Shown here piece after piece: positions 6,000 to 12,560 of a stretch of 26,737 bases of DNA. A program made the position numbers and the translations under genes. The stretch is from IMG/VR virus record IMGVR_UViG_3300041955_001975, positions 1-26,737 of that record; one strand, written 5' to 3'. The notes beneath the pieces were generated by a model. The model was not told the DNA's origin. It did no database searches and worked only from the letters and a program-made list of their open reading frames with translations. Position 1 is the first letter of the stretch; the number at the start of each line of letters is the position of its first letter. This stretch comes from a virus.

Positions 6000-6068
6000 T
6001 ACAACCAGCGGGAATCGAACCCGCATTGCCGGCTGGAAGCCGGTGTCCTGCCGTTAGACGATGGCTGT
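6000..6068 (-). tRNA. tRNA-Gly (anticodon TCC)
   Basis: Read leftward from 6068, a full cloverleaf can be drawn. The acceptor stem is ACAGCCA with TGGTTGT (seven pairs, one G-U). The D arm is GTCT...GGAC with loop AACGGCA. The anticodon loop is CTTCCAG with anticodon TCC. The T arm is GCGGG-TTCGATT-CCCGC, and the discriminator is A. It resembles tRNA-Gly(TCC) genes. It is compact, 69 bases in all: the anticodon stem has only four good pairs (ACCGG opposite CCGGC leaves an outer A-C), base 26 or one pair is missing, and the variable loop is three to four bases. The 3' CCA is not encoded. It sits between two leftward genes and should be cut out of their mRNA. Confidence 0.85.
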
Positions 6069-6076
6069 TGTTGGTA

Positions 6077-6307
6077 CTAGCTCGCCGGGGTGGCCGGCGG
6101 CGTGGCCAGGGTGGCGGCGGCGGCGGCTTCGAGCTTGGTGGTGGCCTGCGCGACGGCAGCTTCGGCCGTGGCGACGGTGGGCTCGGCGGCGGTCACGGCC
6201 TTGGCGGCCTCCGTCTTACCGATGCCGATGGCCTTCTTGACGGCTCCAACTCCGTTGCTGATGGCGGTCTCGATCTTCTCTTTGATCTGGTCCAACTTGT
6301 CGGACAT
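6077..6307 (-). CDS. Alanine-rich helical small protein, 76 aa
   Basis: Low-complexity protein of unknown function. ATG 6307 has GGGAG eight bases upstream. The first third is amphipathic (MSDKLDQIKEKIETAISNG). The remainder is Ala/Thr/Glu-rich and predicted helical, ending in a Thr-Pro-Ala tail, so an extended helix or coiled coil is likely. There is no signal peptide and no membrane segment. It lies between the SPFH gene (upstream, same strand) and the tRNA gene. Association with the SPFH protein is possible but is inferred from position only. Confidence 0.65.
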   Translation of the reverse strand: MSDKLDQIKEKIETAISNGVGAVKKAIGIGKTEAAKAVTAAEPTVATAEAAVAQATTKLEAAAAATLATPPATPAS

Positions 6308-6470
6308 GAACGTTACTCCCGAGGGAAACAGGACAGTGTTTCAGTAGTTCATCGGCCCCGGTCTCGCCAGCGTCACTGGTCCCCGGTCACGTCGGCCGTC
6401 TACGGCGGTTTGAGGATTGAGCCTTACGGCAGCCGCGAACTACAACATCCGGCTTGAGTTGCCTGGACGG

Positions 6471-7832
6471 TTAGTTGGGACATTTAGCAGCCCGCGGCTC
6501 GGCCGGCAGAACGCCGGTCGCCCGCAGCAGCAAGAGGTTCATCAAGGTCTCGGTCAGGCTCGCGCCCTTGCCGTCCTTGCCATCGCCGCCGACGATCACG
6601 ACGCCCGGCACCTTGATCCCCGCCAGGGCCTCGGCGACCTTGGCGTCCCGGTCGGCCTTGATCGTGGCGAGAATCCGGTCCTTCTCCGCTAGGCCGCCGC
6701 CCAGTTCGATCTCTTTCTGCTTGGCCTCGGCAGCCGATATGGTCGCCTTCTTGTCGATCTCGGCCGTGTCGGCCTTGATCTGGGCGATCTTCTTGAGGGT
6801 CTCGGCCTCGGCCTGGGCCTTGGAGGCGACTTCGACCTTCTGCTCGGCGGCGGTCACGGCCTGGGTCTTGGTAATCACGGCGACTTCGGCCGCCTGGGTG
6901 GCCTGGATCAGGGCCCGCTCTTTCTTCTGGTTCTCCTCGGCCTTGATTTCGGCGACCTGCCGGAGTCCCTTTTCCGTGACCATGAGCCGCTGTTGGTACT
7001 CTTCCTGCCGCTGGGCCTTGGCTTGCTCGGCCTTCAGGTAGGATTCCTTCTTGGCCGCAAACTGGGCCAAGGTCTGCTCGTCGTACTGGGTCTCGGTGAC
7101 GCTGAATTGAAGGATACCGATCCGGTAGCGGTCCAGAGGAGACGCTTGCACGATGACCGGCTTCCCGTTGTCGCCCAGGACAACCTCCGTCGCCATGACG
7201 TGGGCCTTCTTCTCCGTGGTGATAGGCTTGCCGTCCGGGCCGGGCTGCGGAGTGCTCTCGGAAACGTCTTTCAATTCGACTTCGGTACGCCGCATCTCGA
7301 AGAGGCCCTTGGCAAGCTGCTCCTCGACGACCTGGTTGAACTCGGCCTTGCGGCTGGCCTGGTTCTCGCTGGCGGACATCATCGGGCCCGTGCTCTTGAT
7401 GCAGTTCGTAAGGTGCGAGCGCACGGCGTCCAGGATGTTGGCCGGGTTGGCGTTGAAGTCCTGGTGCATGAGCATACGGTGCTCGTTGTCGGTCGGCAGT
7501 TGGATCTTGACGAAGCTGCTGATGTGGGCCGTGCCGCCGTCGTTGAACGTGACCCGGATCGAGTCGTCCTGCGGGCCGCCCTCTTTTGTGCTCGCCGAGT
7601 AGTAGGCTTGCATGGCACGCGGGTAGGTCCAGATCGTGGCGAACCCCTTGAAGTAGTAGCCCGAGGAGTCGATGATGGAGACCTTGCCGGTGATCGACTG
7701 GCAGACCTGCCAGTTCTGGGAGTCGTTGTGGCCGATCATGCCGGACCAGAGGATGCCGGTGACGATCAGGACGGCCATGACGGCGAGAAGGGCACAGGTG
7801 ATTTTCACCTTTGCGGGAAGAGACAAGGACAT
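6471..7832 (-). CDS. SPFH/band-7 (prohibitin/stomatin-like) membrane protein, 453 aa
   Basis: Predicted membrane-anchored scaffold of the SPFH superfamily. It has a single N-terminal membrane segment (about 11-32), then the beta-rich SPFH-type domain (about 40-260, including WQVCQSITGKVSIIDSSGYY and VRVTEK-like strands). A long Ala/Lys/Glu/Gln coiled coil (about 265-400) follows, with repeated AEAK- and KAQAE-type segments, then a short hydrophobic, Gly-rich C-terminus (GVVIVGGDGKDGKGASL). SPFH proteins form ring-like oligomers that organise membranes and modulate proteases, and are found in several large phages. ATG 7832 has GGAG eight bases upstream. The recurrent promoter-like motif ends about 50 bases before the start. 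It heads the leftward operon running down to the CRISPR array. Confidence 0.82.
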   Translation of the reverse strand: MSLSLPAKVKITCALLAVMAVLIVTGILWSGMIGHNDSQNWQVCQSITGKVSIIDSSGYYFKGFATIWTYPRAMQAYYSASTKEGGPQDDSIRVTFNDGGTAHISSFVKIQLPTDNEHRMLMHQDFNANPANILDAVRSHLTNCIKSTGPMMSASENQASRKAEFNQVVEEQLAKGLFEMRRTEVELKDVSESTPQPGPDGKPITTEKKAHVMATEVVLGDNGKPVIVQASPLDRYRIGILQFSVTETQYDEQTLAQFAAKKESYLKAEQAKAQRQEEYQQRLMVTEKGLRQVAEIKAEENQKKERALIQATQAAEVAVITKTQAVTAAEQKVEVASKAQAEAETLKKIAQIKADTAEIDKKATISAAEAKQKEIELGGGLAEKDRILATIKADRDAKVAEALAGIKVPGVVIVGGDGKDGKGASLTETLMNLLLLRATGVLPAEPRAAKCPN

Positions 7833-7880
7833 TGGTGTAGCTCCAGAAGGAAACTTGGAATAGGTGCGTCAAGCACCAGG

Positions 7881-7920
7881 CTCACATAAAGAGTTGCGAA
7901 AACTCTCAAACTGGTTTTAG
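7881..7920 (-). promoter_or_regulatory. Recurrent promoter-like motif, copy 2 (upstream of the SPFH gene)
   Basis: Read leftward: AAAACCAGTTT, then AGTTTTCGCAACTCTT, then TATGTGAG. The blocks have the same spacing as in the other three copies. It overlaps the stop codon of the upstream gene and lies about 50 bases before the SPFH start codon, where a promoter for the leftward operon would be expected. Confidence 0.55.
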
Positions 7921-8212
7921 CGTTCCTCGCTTTTCTTACGGGCGACGCGCTGCTTGCGCGGTTTGGTGATTTCCGACCGGAGGGCTTCTGCGGTCTGGGC
8001 GATCTCCACCGCTTGCAGATCGGCGGCGCTGGCGGCCTGCCGGGCGTCGATTTGGTCGGCGCGAAGACGAGCGACGACCTCCTGGCTGCTGGCGGCGGTT
8101 CGACGATTTCGCTCACGAATCGGGTGAACCACCGGCTGCGTATCAGAAGCTTGTAGACGAGAAGCCCCAAGAAGACTACGACGAGCGTTGCCAGAACTTC
8201 GATGGTTGCCAT
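7917..8212 (-). CDS. Membrane-anchored helical protein, apparently frameshifted
   Basis: The start at ATG 8212 has AGGAG eight bases upstream and opens with a clear membrane anchor (about residues 3-23: TIEVLATLVVVFLGLLVYKLL) and a basic stretch. After about residue 33 that frame turns into Pro/Arg/Ser-rich shadow-like sequence running on to 7805. The neighbouring frame, open from GTG 8132 to TAA 7917, continues plausibly as a charged helix (SSQEVVARLRADQIDARQAA) with a basic tail (PRKQRVARKKSEER). The simplest reading is one gene, anchor plus coiled coil of about 97 residues, split by a frameshift near 8,100-8,130. Whether that is a sequencing error, a mutation, or a pair of overlapping genes cannot be told here. 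No canonical slippery heptamer is evident. Confidence 0.5.
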
Positions 8213-8228
8213 CAGCGTGACTCCTGGT

Positions 8229-8765
8229 TCAGATTCTCGGGTTTACGTCCAGCACCTTCCCAAAACGAGTGAAAGATGCCCTGAAGGAGGGCGCTCTTCG
8301 TCCCCAGTACACGAAGCAACAGGACATGGGTGCTCCCTTCTCGACCACCTTGCCGGCGAGCAGGAACTTCAGCCGAGGCACCCGCAAGAAGCAAATACTC
8401 CTTGCTCTTAGAAACACGTTGTCCTGCCAATGGCGCGTGTTGGTTGCCACGGGGATCAGGGCGATGATTTCCGACTCATGTTGCTCGTAGGCATTGCTGC
8501 ACCTCAACAGCCAGTCCTTGATGCTGGTCCCGTTTGCATTCCTGCCGTAGGGCGGGTTGACGTAGATCGTGGGGAAGTTCCAGGTCTCTCGCAGTCCGTC
8601 GTGTTCCGGCAGCTTGTACTCCACTTTCGCTCCGACGAGGGCGTAGTCATTGGAGCACGGGTCAAGAGCAATCCAGCCACCGAAGAAATCCCGGACGACC
8701 TGGACATATTCCGCGGGCGTATTCCAATCCGTCGTCAGTGAGGTGACGTGTCTTCCGGCGGTCAT
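8229..8765 (-). CDS. Phage Dam-type DNA N6-adenine methyltransferase, 178 aa
   Basis: S-adenosylmethionine-dependent adenine methylase of the small phage family (DNA_N-6-adenine-methyltransferase type). It opens with TTDWNTPAEYVQVV, the usual N-terminus of this family. LDPCSN (34-39) is the cofactor-side motif, and IYVNPPYG (about 67-74) is the catalytic NPPY motif. LIPVATNTRHWQDNVF and the GAPMSCCFVYWG strand are also typical. The length is normal for the family. Such enzymes protect phage DNA from host restriction. The start lacks a good Shine-Dalgarno; a 15-codon ORF (8762-8809) links the previous gene's stop to this ATG by GTGA and ATGA overlaps. No partner restriction enzyme is seen. Confidence 0.9.
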   Translation of the reverse strand: MTAGRHVTSLTTDWNTPAEYVQVVRDFFGGWIALDPCSNDYALVGAKVEYKLPEHDGLRETWNFPTIYVNPPYGRNANGTSIKDWLLRCSNAYEQHESEIIALIPVATNTRHWQDNVFLRARSICFLRVPRLKFLLAGKVVEKGAPMSCCFVYWGRRAPSFRASFTRFGKVLDVNPRI

Positions 8766-8809
8766 GCGGTCTTGCCGCCGATCTTGTGGATTGCTCTCAT
8801 TGCCTTCAC
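8762..8809 (-). CDS. Possible 15-aa relay mini-ORF
   Basis: A 15-codon ORF (VKAMRAIHKIGGKTA) whose GTG overlaps the exonuclease stop as GTGA and whose TGA overlaps the methylase start as ATGA. The exact double overlap suggests a role in passing terminating ribosomes to the methylase gene, which lacks its own ribosome site. A functional peptide is not supported by anything else. Confidence 0.25.
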   Translation of the reverse strand: MKAMRAIHKIGGKTA

Positions 8810-9699
8810 TGCGCCTTTCCCGCGCAGCGGACGCCGATTCGGATAAGGCGGACCACCATTTCTGCGTCCTCCACGGCGGTGTGGGCGACTTCGCCCTTGA
8901 TCCCGGCCCGTTCCATGCAGGTCTTCGAGTCGGGCAGCCTTTCGTCCGTGCCGGGCAGCCAGTAGAAGAGGGTCGGGTCGAGGACGCGGTGGTTCAGCTT
9001 GACCGTCCGCTTGAAACCGGGCAGCCTGTCGAGAAACGGCTTGTCGAAGCTGGCGAAGTTCTTGCCCGCAGGCGTCAAGCTCGTCTTGCCGTCCCAGCCC
9101 TGCGCCCGCAGCCAGGAGCAAAAGCTCTCGGCAACCTCGCCCGGCGACAGGACGGAGTTGTCGCGTGGCCCGGACAAACGTTTCAAGATTTTCGAGTTGA
9201 GGGCCAGGGCGTAGGGCTCGCCGGTGTAGACGGGATGGGCGATGTAGCGGTGGAAGATCGGCAGGGTTTCGAGCATACCGCCGTTGTCATAGATGGCCCC
9301 GATCTCAAGAATCTGGCAGGTCTCGGGGTCAAGGCCAGTCGTCTCCAGGTCGATGGAGACGTAGGGCATCTTGATCTTGGAGGACAGTTCCTTGAGGCCC
9401 TTGCTGGCGTGGCCGTTCCAATGGCACTGGCAACACTCGAAAATTGCTTCGTTCTCTGCCCTCTGCGTGAGCACGGCATGGCATACGGGACAGTACATGA
9501 TGGCCTCGACGATGATGGCGTTATGGGCTGCGAGTACGTCGCGCACCCAGTCTTCGTTCTCGCTGTGAGTAGCCCCGCAGGCACATGGGCCCACCAGCAT
9601 GTCGCACGGCGTACTGCCGTTGAAGCGTCTGAAGGTCCAGTCGGCGGGCCAAGGCACCATGCCGCTGCGCAGATACTTTCGCAGGACTCGTGGGTTCAC
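8806..9699 (-). CDS. DEDDh 3'-5' exonuclease fused to an N-terminal zinc-ribbon region (297 aa)
   Basis: The C-terminal part (about 112-290) is a DnaQ-like exonuclease. Exo I is YVSIDLETTGLD (Asp117, Glu119), Exo II is NFASFDKPFLDR (Asp219), and Exo III is HTAVEDAEMVVRL (His273, Asp278). All four acidic residues and the catalytic His are present, so it should be active on 3' DNA or RNA ends. The N-terminal 110 residues are not part of the usual fold and carry CACG, CPVC (70-73) and CCQC (89-92), a likely zinc ribbon. The open frame extends to 9762, but GTG 9699 overlaps the previous stop as GTGA and has GAGAGG six bases upstream, so I start there. Likely roles are phage DNA replication proofreading, recombination or nucleotide recycling. 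Confidence 0.85.
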   Translation of the reverse strand: MNPRVLRKYLRSGMVPWPADWTFRRFNGSTPCDMLVGPCACGATHSENEDWVRDVLAAHNAIIVEAIMYCPVCHAVLTQRAENEAIFECCQCHWNGHASKGLKELSSKIKMPYVSIDLETTGLDPETCQILEIGAIYDNGGMLETLPIFHRYIAHPVYTGEPYALALNSKILKRLSGPRDNSVLSPGEVAESFCSWLRAQGWDGKTSLTPAGKNFASFDKPFLDRLPGFKRTVKLNHRVLDPTLFYWLPGTDERLPDSKTCMERAGIKGEVAHTAVEDAEMVVRLIRIGVRCAGKAQ

Positions 9700-10088
9700 T
9701 TCGGGCCTCTCAAAAGTGTCTTTGCGGCTTTGTAGTCGGCGTCTACTGTGGCGGCGTGCCACTGTACAAAGTCCATTTCGTCCGTGGCGTCGGCCGTTGT
9801 GACCGCTATCAACCGTTGCACAGTCTCCATGTCATGCCGAAGCTGCTCAGCGGATAGAATCGCGTTGATCTGGCCGGTGCCCGGGACAACCGCGGCTTCA
9901 TATTCCACCAGGAAGGAGGCGGCTAGCTCGCGGTAGATGGCGACCAGGATCTTGAGCCTTTCGCTGAGTTGCTTAATGCGGACAAGGTGCCTCTCACTCA
10001 GCCGCACGGTTGCCTGAAAGGTCTCCAGTGCCTTCGTCATTTCCGGCGTGGCAGGTGTCGCGTTAGGGTCGGAGTCCAGGTTGCTCAT
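9696..10088 (-). CDS. Helical hypothetical protein, 130 aa
   Basis: Not recognised. ATG 10088 has GGAG eight bases upstream and overlaps the previous gene's stop as ATGA; the upstream extension of the frame looks like shadow. After a Pro/Thr/Asp-rich N-terminus the protein is almost entirely helical (residues about 17-125), with heptad-like stretches such as LSERHLVRIKQLSERLKILV and AEQLRHDMETVQRLI, so it probably forms a coiled coil or helical bundle. No enzyme motif is visible. It is translationally coupled on both sides, so it may work with the adjacent zinc-ribbon protein or exonuclease. Confidence 0.75.
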   Translation of the reverse strand: MSNLDSDPNATPATPEMTKALETFQATVRLSERHLVRIKQLSERLKILVAIYRELAASFLVEYEAAVVPGTGQINAILSAEQLRHDMETVQRLIAVTTADATDEMDFVQWHAATVDADYKAAKTLLRGPK

Positions 10089-10432
10089 TCCGTCTTCTCC
10101 TCGGACTCGTCCAGAGGACCGACCTCGGGGTGCGCGACCCCGAAAATCCTCAGTAGGCTTTCCAGGCACGAGGCGACGGCTCCTCGAACCTCTTGCATCT
10201 CGTGGCGCTCGACGTTGCCGTGCTCACAGGCCAGTTCCACGAGAAGTTCCTTGCGGCAAATGTCCCGGTACAAGTCGAGTGCCTGCATGACGCTGGTGGC
10301 CAGTTCGCCGGTGTGCGGCGGCTTCTTCAGAGCCTCGCACTGTCCGCCCCACCAGCCGCACGCGAGACACAAACGGTCCGGCTCAGGCGTTACCTGGAGC
10401 GGCTTGCCGCACTTGGGACAGAATTCGCTCAT
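10085..10432 (-). CDS. Zinc-ribbon protein, 115 aa
   Basis: Small soluble protein with an N-terminal zinc ribbon: FCPKCGKPL (Cys5, Cys8) and LCLACGWWG (Cys22, Cys25), with another Cys at 32. A helical region follows (about 45-100) and an acidic tail (GPLDESEEKTE). The ribbon suggests nucleic-acid or protein contact. ATG 10432 has AGGAG six bases upstream, and the stop overlaps the next start as ATGA. The family is not recognised beyond the zinc motif. Confidence 0.78.
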   Translation of the reverse strand: MSEFCPKCGKPLQVTPEPDRLCLACGWWGGQCEALKKPPHTGELATSVMQALDLYRDICRKELLVELACEHGNVERHEMQEVRGAVASCLESLLRIFGVAHPEVGPLDESEEKTE

Positions 10433-10441
10433 GGCGATCTC

Positions 10442-10822
10442 CTACTGGACCGGCCCCATGCCGGGCCCGACGTTGCGGACTAGGTTCACGTCCTGGATGC
10501 CCTTGAAGGTCAGGTTGAACTCGCGGACCGCGCGCTTGAACTCGGGGTCCCCGAAGCGCTGGCGAATCTGCGCCAAGGCCAGTTTCACCTTGTCCTTGGA
10601 GGCTTTGGCCGCCGCACTCCGGCCGCCCATCGTGCCAGCATCGGTCTTGATCTGCTCCCGCAGGGCGGCGAGCTGCGCCTTACCGCGGTCCTTCTGGTTT
10701 CCGACCAGCTTGAGTTGGGCGCGGGCCTCGCGCTGACCGCCGCTGGAGGCCGCCGCCTTGAGGGGCATTACCACGTCGAGTTTCCGGGCTCGGGCAGGGT
10801 TGCTCGCTTTCGCTTTGGCCAT
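10442..10822 (-). CDS. Basic Ala/Lys-rich hypothetical protein, 126 aa
   Basis: Unrecognised. ATG 10822 is preceded by CAGGAG seven bases away. The protein is basic and helical (MAKAKASNPARARKL, GGQREARAQLKLVGNQKDR, AAAKASKDKVKLALAQIRQR) and ends in a short neutral tail (VRNVGPGMGPVQ). The high lysine and arginine content without hydrophobic segments fits a DNA- or RNA-associated protein, but this is only a composition argument. It ends ten bases before the zinc-ribbon gene downstream. Confidence 0.68.
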   Translation of the reverse strand: MAKAKASNPARARKLDVVMPLKAAASSGGQREARAQLKLVGNQKDRGKAQLAALREQIKTDAGTMGGRSAAAKASKDKVKLALAQIRQRFGDPEFKRAVREFNLTFKGIQDVNLVRNVGPGMGPVQ

Positions 10823-10873
10823 TTTCTGGCTCCTGGTTTAGTGGGTTGCTTGTTTCCGGGCGACCGCGTGAAA

Positions 10874-11266
10874 TCACACGCCTAGCTCCCGGAGGGCTTG
10901 GACTTCGTCTGCCGTGAGCTTCTTGAGCGCTTGCCGCCGGGCTTTGACGAGCCCTTCGTACTCTTTCGCTTCTTGGCGGAACCGAGCGATTGCCTCTTGG
11001 TAGGCTTTGCGGCAGGCTTCCTTCGTCCCTTGGCCGGAGCCTCCACAGGCGGCGCAGGGGACGGTGCGCCGGTCTCGGTTGCCTTCGACCGGGCACGGCG
11101 GGTCTTGCGGGTCGTAGTTCCATCCTCGGCCGGAACAAGCGAGACAGGGCCACTTGTCGGCAGGGTGCAGTCCGAGCCAGTGCTGCTTGGTGGCAAACTC
11201 TTGCAGGCTTCGATAGGGTCGGACGGGCTTGACATGCTTCCATCCGGTGCTGAAGGTGCAAGGCAT
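10874..11266 (-). CDS. DnaJ-type zinc-finger protein, 130 aa
   Basis: Contains two CxxCxGxG-like units of the DnaJ zinc-centre type: CLACSGRG (Cys41, Cys44) and CAACGGSG (Cys71, Cys74). Further Cys residues at 58 and 85 may complete the sites. The C-terminal third is a charged helix (about 84-128) and no J domain is present. Small phage proteins with isolated DnaJ-type zinc centres are common and of unknown role. ATG 11266 has GAGGAA about five bases upstream. It overlaps the end of the upstream frame by almost 385 bases, which is unusual. The cysteine pattern argues that this is the genuine coding frame in the shared part. Confidence 0.75.
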   Translation of the reverse strand: MPCTFSTGWKHVKPVRPYRSLQEFATKQHWLGLHPADKWPCLACSGRGWNYDPQDPPCPVEGNRDRRTVPCAACGGSGQGTKEACRKAYQEAIARFRQEAKEYEGLVKARRQALKKLTADEVQALRELGV

Positions 11267-11694
11267 TCGTCTTCCTCTTCGTAGCGCGGCGTGACGTATC
11301 GCGTGAGAAGCTCAAAGGTCTTGCGGCTGAGCTTCTTGCGAGCCCACACAGGAATCCCCGTGGGCAGCTTGCCGAAGATTTCCACCAGGCCCCGCACACC
11401 CGTCGCTTCACAGGCTTTGGTCCAGAGCCGCTTGTGGCGTTCGCAAGATTCCCGGGCCTTCGCCAAGACCTTGAAAAGGCGATGGCCGGGGTCCGTGAAG
11501 TCCCACATCGGGAAGTTCTCGCCCTCCTTACCGCCGAAGTTCGGGACGATGATGCGGACGGTCGCCTGATAGCGGCCGGGCATCCGCACGCCGTCGTACT
11601 CCCTGCGCCAGACGATTCGGTATCCGTCTTCGGAGAGCCAGGTCCGCCGGACCTTTCCTTTCTGGCCGCGTTTCTTCTTGCGCGTGAACTCCAT
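10882..11694 (-). CDS. Basic hypothetical protein with long overlapping C-terminal frame, 270 aa
   Basis: Unrecognised. ATG 11694 has GGGAG eight bases upstream and an ATGA overlap with the preceding small gene. The first roughly 150 residues look genuine: a basic N-terminus (MEFTRKKKRGQKGK), beta-type stretches (GYRIVWRREYDGVRMPG, ATVRIIVPNFGG) and a helical part (RLFKVLAKARESCERHKRLW). From about residue 150 on, the frame becomes Ser/Pro/Lys/Arg-rich and fully overlaps the DnaJ-type zinc gene in another frame. Either the protein really has a disordered basic tail encoded by overlap, or an indel has removed the original stop near 11,250. The functional part is probably 11,240-11,694. Confidence 0.6.
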   Translation of the reverse strand: MEFTRKKKRGQKGKVRRTWLSEDGYRIVWRREYDGVRMPGRYQATVRIIVPNFGGKEGENFPMWDFTDPGHRLFKVLAKARESCERHKRLWTKACEATGVRGLVEIFGKLPTGIPVWARKKLSRKTFELLTRYVTPRYEEEDECLAPSAPDGSMSSPSDPIEACKSLPPSSTGSDCTLPTSGPVSLVPAEDGTTTRKTRRARSKATETGAPSPAPPVEAPAKGRRKPAAKPTKRQSLGSAKKRKSTKGSSKPGGKRSRSSRQTKSKPSGS

Positions 11695-11771
11695 CACTTG
11701 GGCTCCCCGTGAACACAACCGAACTCGGGACCGGGGATTATCCCCCAGCCCTTGTCGTCTTCAATGCACAT
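11694..11771 (-). CDS. Mini-protein, 25 aa
   Basis: A 25-residue ORF (MCIEDDKGWGIIPGPEFG, then CVHGEPK). ATG 11771 has AAAGG about eight bases upstream and the stop overlaps the next gene's ATG as ATGA. The sequence is not low-complexity and holds a Trp, two Cys and a His, so a metal-binding micropeptide is conceivable. The larger open frame reaching 11951 looks like shadow upstream of this ATG. Evidence is position and ribosome site only. Confidence 0.45.
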   Translation of the reverse strand: MCIEDDKGWGIIPGPEFGCVHGEPK

Positions 11772-11833
11772 GGTTCGCACCTTTCTTAGCGGGCCGGACG
11801 AGCGCCCCGCCAGGGTTTGCTGGAGGCCGGCGA

Positions 11834-12034
11834 TCAGTAGCCCCGGCCGCGATTGGCACGAGGGTGCATCGGCGAGTAGTGAGAGTGAAACGCCGGCAGG
11901 CGCGTCAGCATCTTGTGCGGTTTCTTCTTGGTTCCGCACCTTTTGGGACACCTCTGCGGTCCCGGCTCATTGATGCCGTGGAACACCTCGAACTCAGCTC
12001 CGCACGCAGGGCAACGGTAATCGTAGGTAGGCAA
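11834..12034 (-). CDS. FmdB-type zinc-ribbon protein, 66 aa
   Basis: Matches the FmdB/CxxC_CXXC_SSSS ribbon family pattern: MPTYDYRCPACGAEFEVFHG at the start, then RCPKRCG. Family members are short putative regulatory proteins, frequent in phages and bacteria. I choose the rare start TTG 12034 because a perfect AGGAGGTG lies just upstream with good spacing and because the product then begins exactly where the family does. The GTG at 12082 would add an unrelated leader. The C-terminal half is basic, His/Arg-rich (KPHKMLTRLPAFHSHY) and probably disordered. Confidence 0.8.
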   Translation of the reverse strand: MPTYDYRCPACGAEFEVFHGINEPGPQRCPKRCGTKKKPHKMLTRLPAFHSHYSPMHPRANRGRGY

Positions 12035-12044
12035 GGCACACCTC

Positions 12045-12257
12045 CTAGACGATGGGCTCGGTGACCGGTTGGACCACGACACAGTTCTTCAGGTTGCGGA
12101 CGGTGATCCGCCGGCCCTCGGCGTTGAAGCCGGTGATGTGAGCGTCATCGACCTGGGTCACGTTCAGCTTGTTCAGCCACATCGAACTGCGGCGGCGCAC
12201 GGGGTAACAGACCGTGTCGCCGGCCGCAATGGCGCGGCCTAAGAAGTCTCGGCTCAT
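12045..12257 (-). CDS. Small beta-rich hypothetical protein, 70 aa
   Basis: Unrecognised small protein with an SH3- or KOW-like look: GRAIAAGDTVCYPVRR, KLNVTQVDDAHITGFN, RRITVRNLKNCVVV. Repeated short beta strands with a 'GD.V.Y..R' beginning are seen in many small phage proteins. ATG 12257 has GAGGGAA upstream and overlaps the preceding stop as ATGA. No catalytic motif is present. Confidence 0.7.
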   Translation of the reverse strand: MSRDFLGRAIAAGDTVCYPVRRRSSMWLNKLNVTQVDDAHITGFNAEGRRITVRNLKNCVVVQPVTEPIV

Positions 12258-12511
12258 GCGATTCCCTCGGGAACTAAGGACTCGAAACGGGTGATAGACG
12301 ACGGTGCAGGGACCTCGAAGATGTGCGCGTAAGGGGCAGACAGAGCCACCATCGCCTCATCCAAGGCCGCCTTGTAGTTGGTGACATGCTTCAGGCGGGT
12401 CCGCATCTCCCTGCTAGGCCGCCTGCCATGCAGAACCAGGGCAAAGAACTCCGGCCGATACTTGGGGCTCATCTCGTGACGCTCGCAGATCGCATTCAGG
12501 TCAAGACTCAT
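12254..12511 (-). CDS. Small helical hypothetical protein, 85 aa
   Basis: Unrecognised. ATG 12511 has AAGGGAG about eight bases upstream. It is mostly helical with a basic middle (HGRRPSREMRTRLKHVTNYK) and could include a helix-turn-helix-like arrangement around residues 13-45, but no firm match is claimed. It is the first gene downstream of promoter-like motif copy 3 and is coupled to the next gene by ATGA. Confidence 0.68.
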   Translation of the reverse strand: MSLDLNAICERHEMSPKYRPEFFALVLHGRRPSREMRTRLKHVTNYKAALDEAMVALSAPYAHIFEVPAPSSITRFESLVPEGIA

Positions 12512-12560
12512 GGTTGCGCTCCCTTGGGGTTAAGTTGCGGGGCAGCCTAGTCCGCGCTCC

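Noticed and set aside
7053-7065. Thirteen bases of spacer 1 (4213-4225, GGCCGCAAACTGG) also occur in the SPFH gene, suggesting self-targeting
   Set aside because: One 13-base match in a window this size has a few percent probability by chance, the flanks do not match, and in the preferred orientation it lies in the 5' half of the guide rather than the seed.
6484-7872. 462-residue frame overlapping the SPFH gene
   Set aside because: Arg/Gly/Pro-rich shadow of the SPFH frame without domain similarity; the SPFH frame has the membrane anchor, coiled coil and ribosome site.
8650-9735. 361-residue + strand frame opposite the exonuclease
   Set aside because: Antisense shadow of a gene with complete DEDDh motifs.
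10680-11411. 243-residue leftward frame over the zinc-protein region
   Set aside because: Low-complexity Arg/Pro/Ser shadow covering three better-supported genes, without ribosome site.
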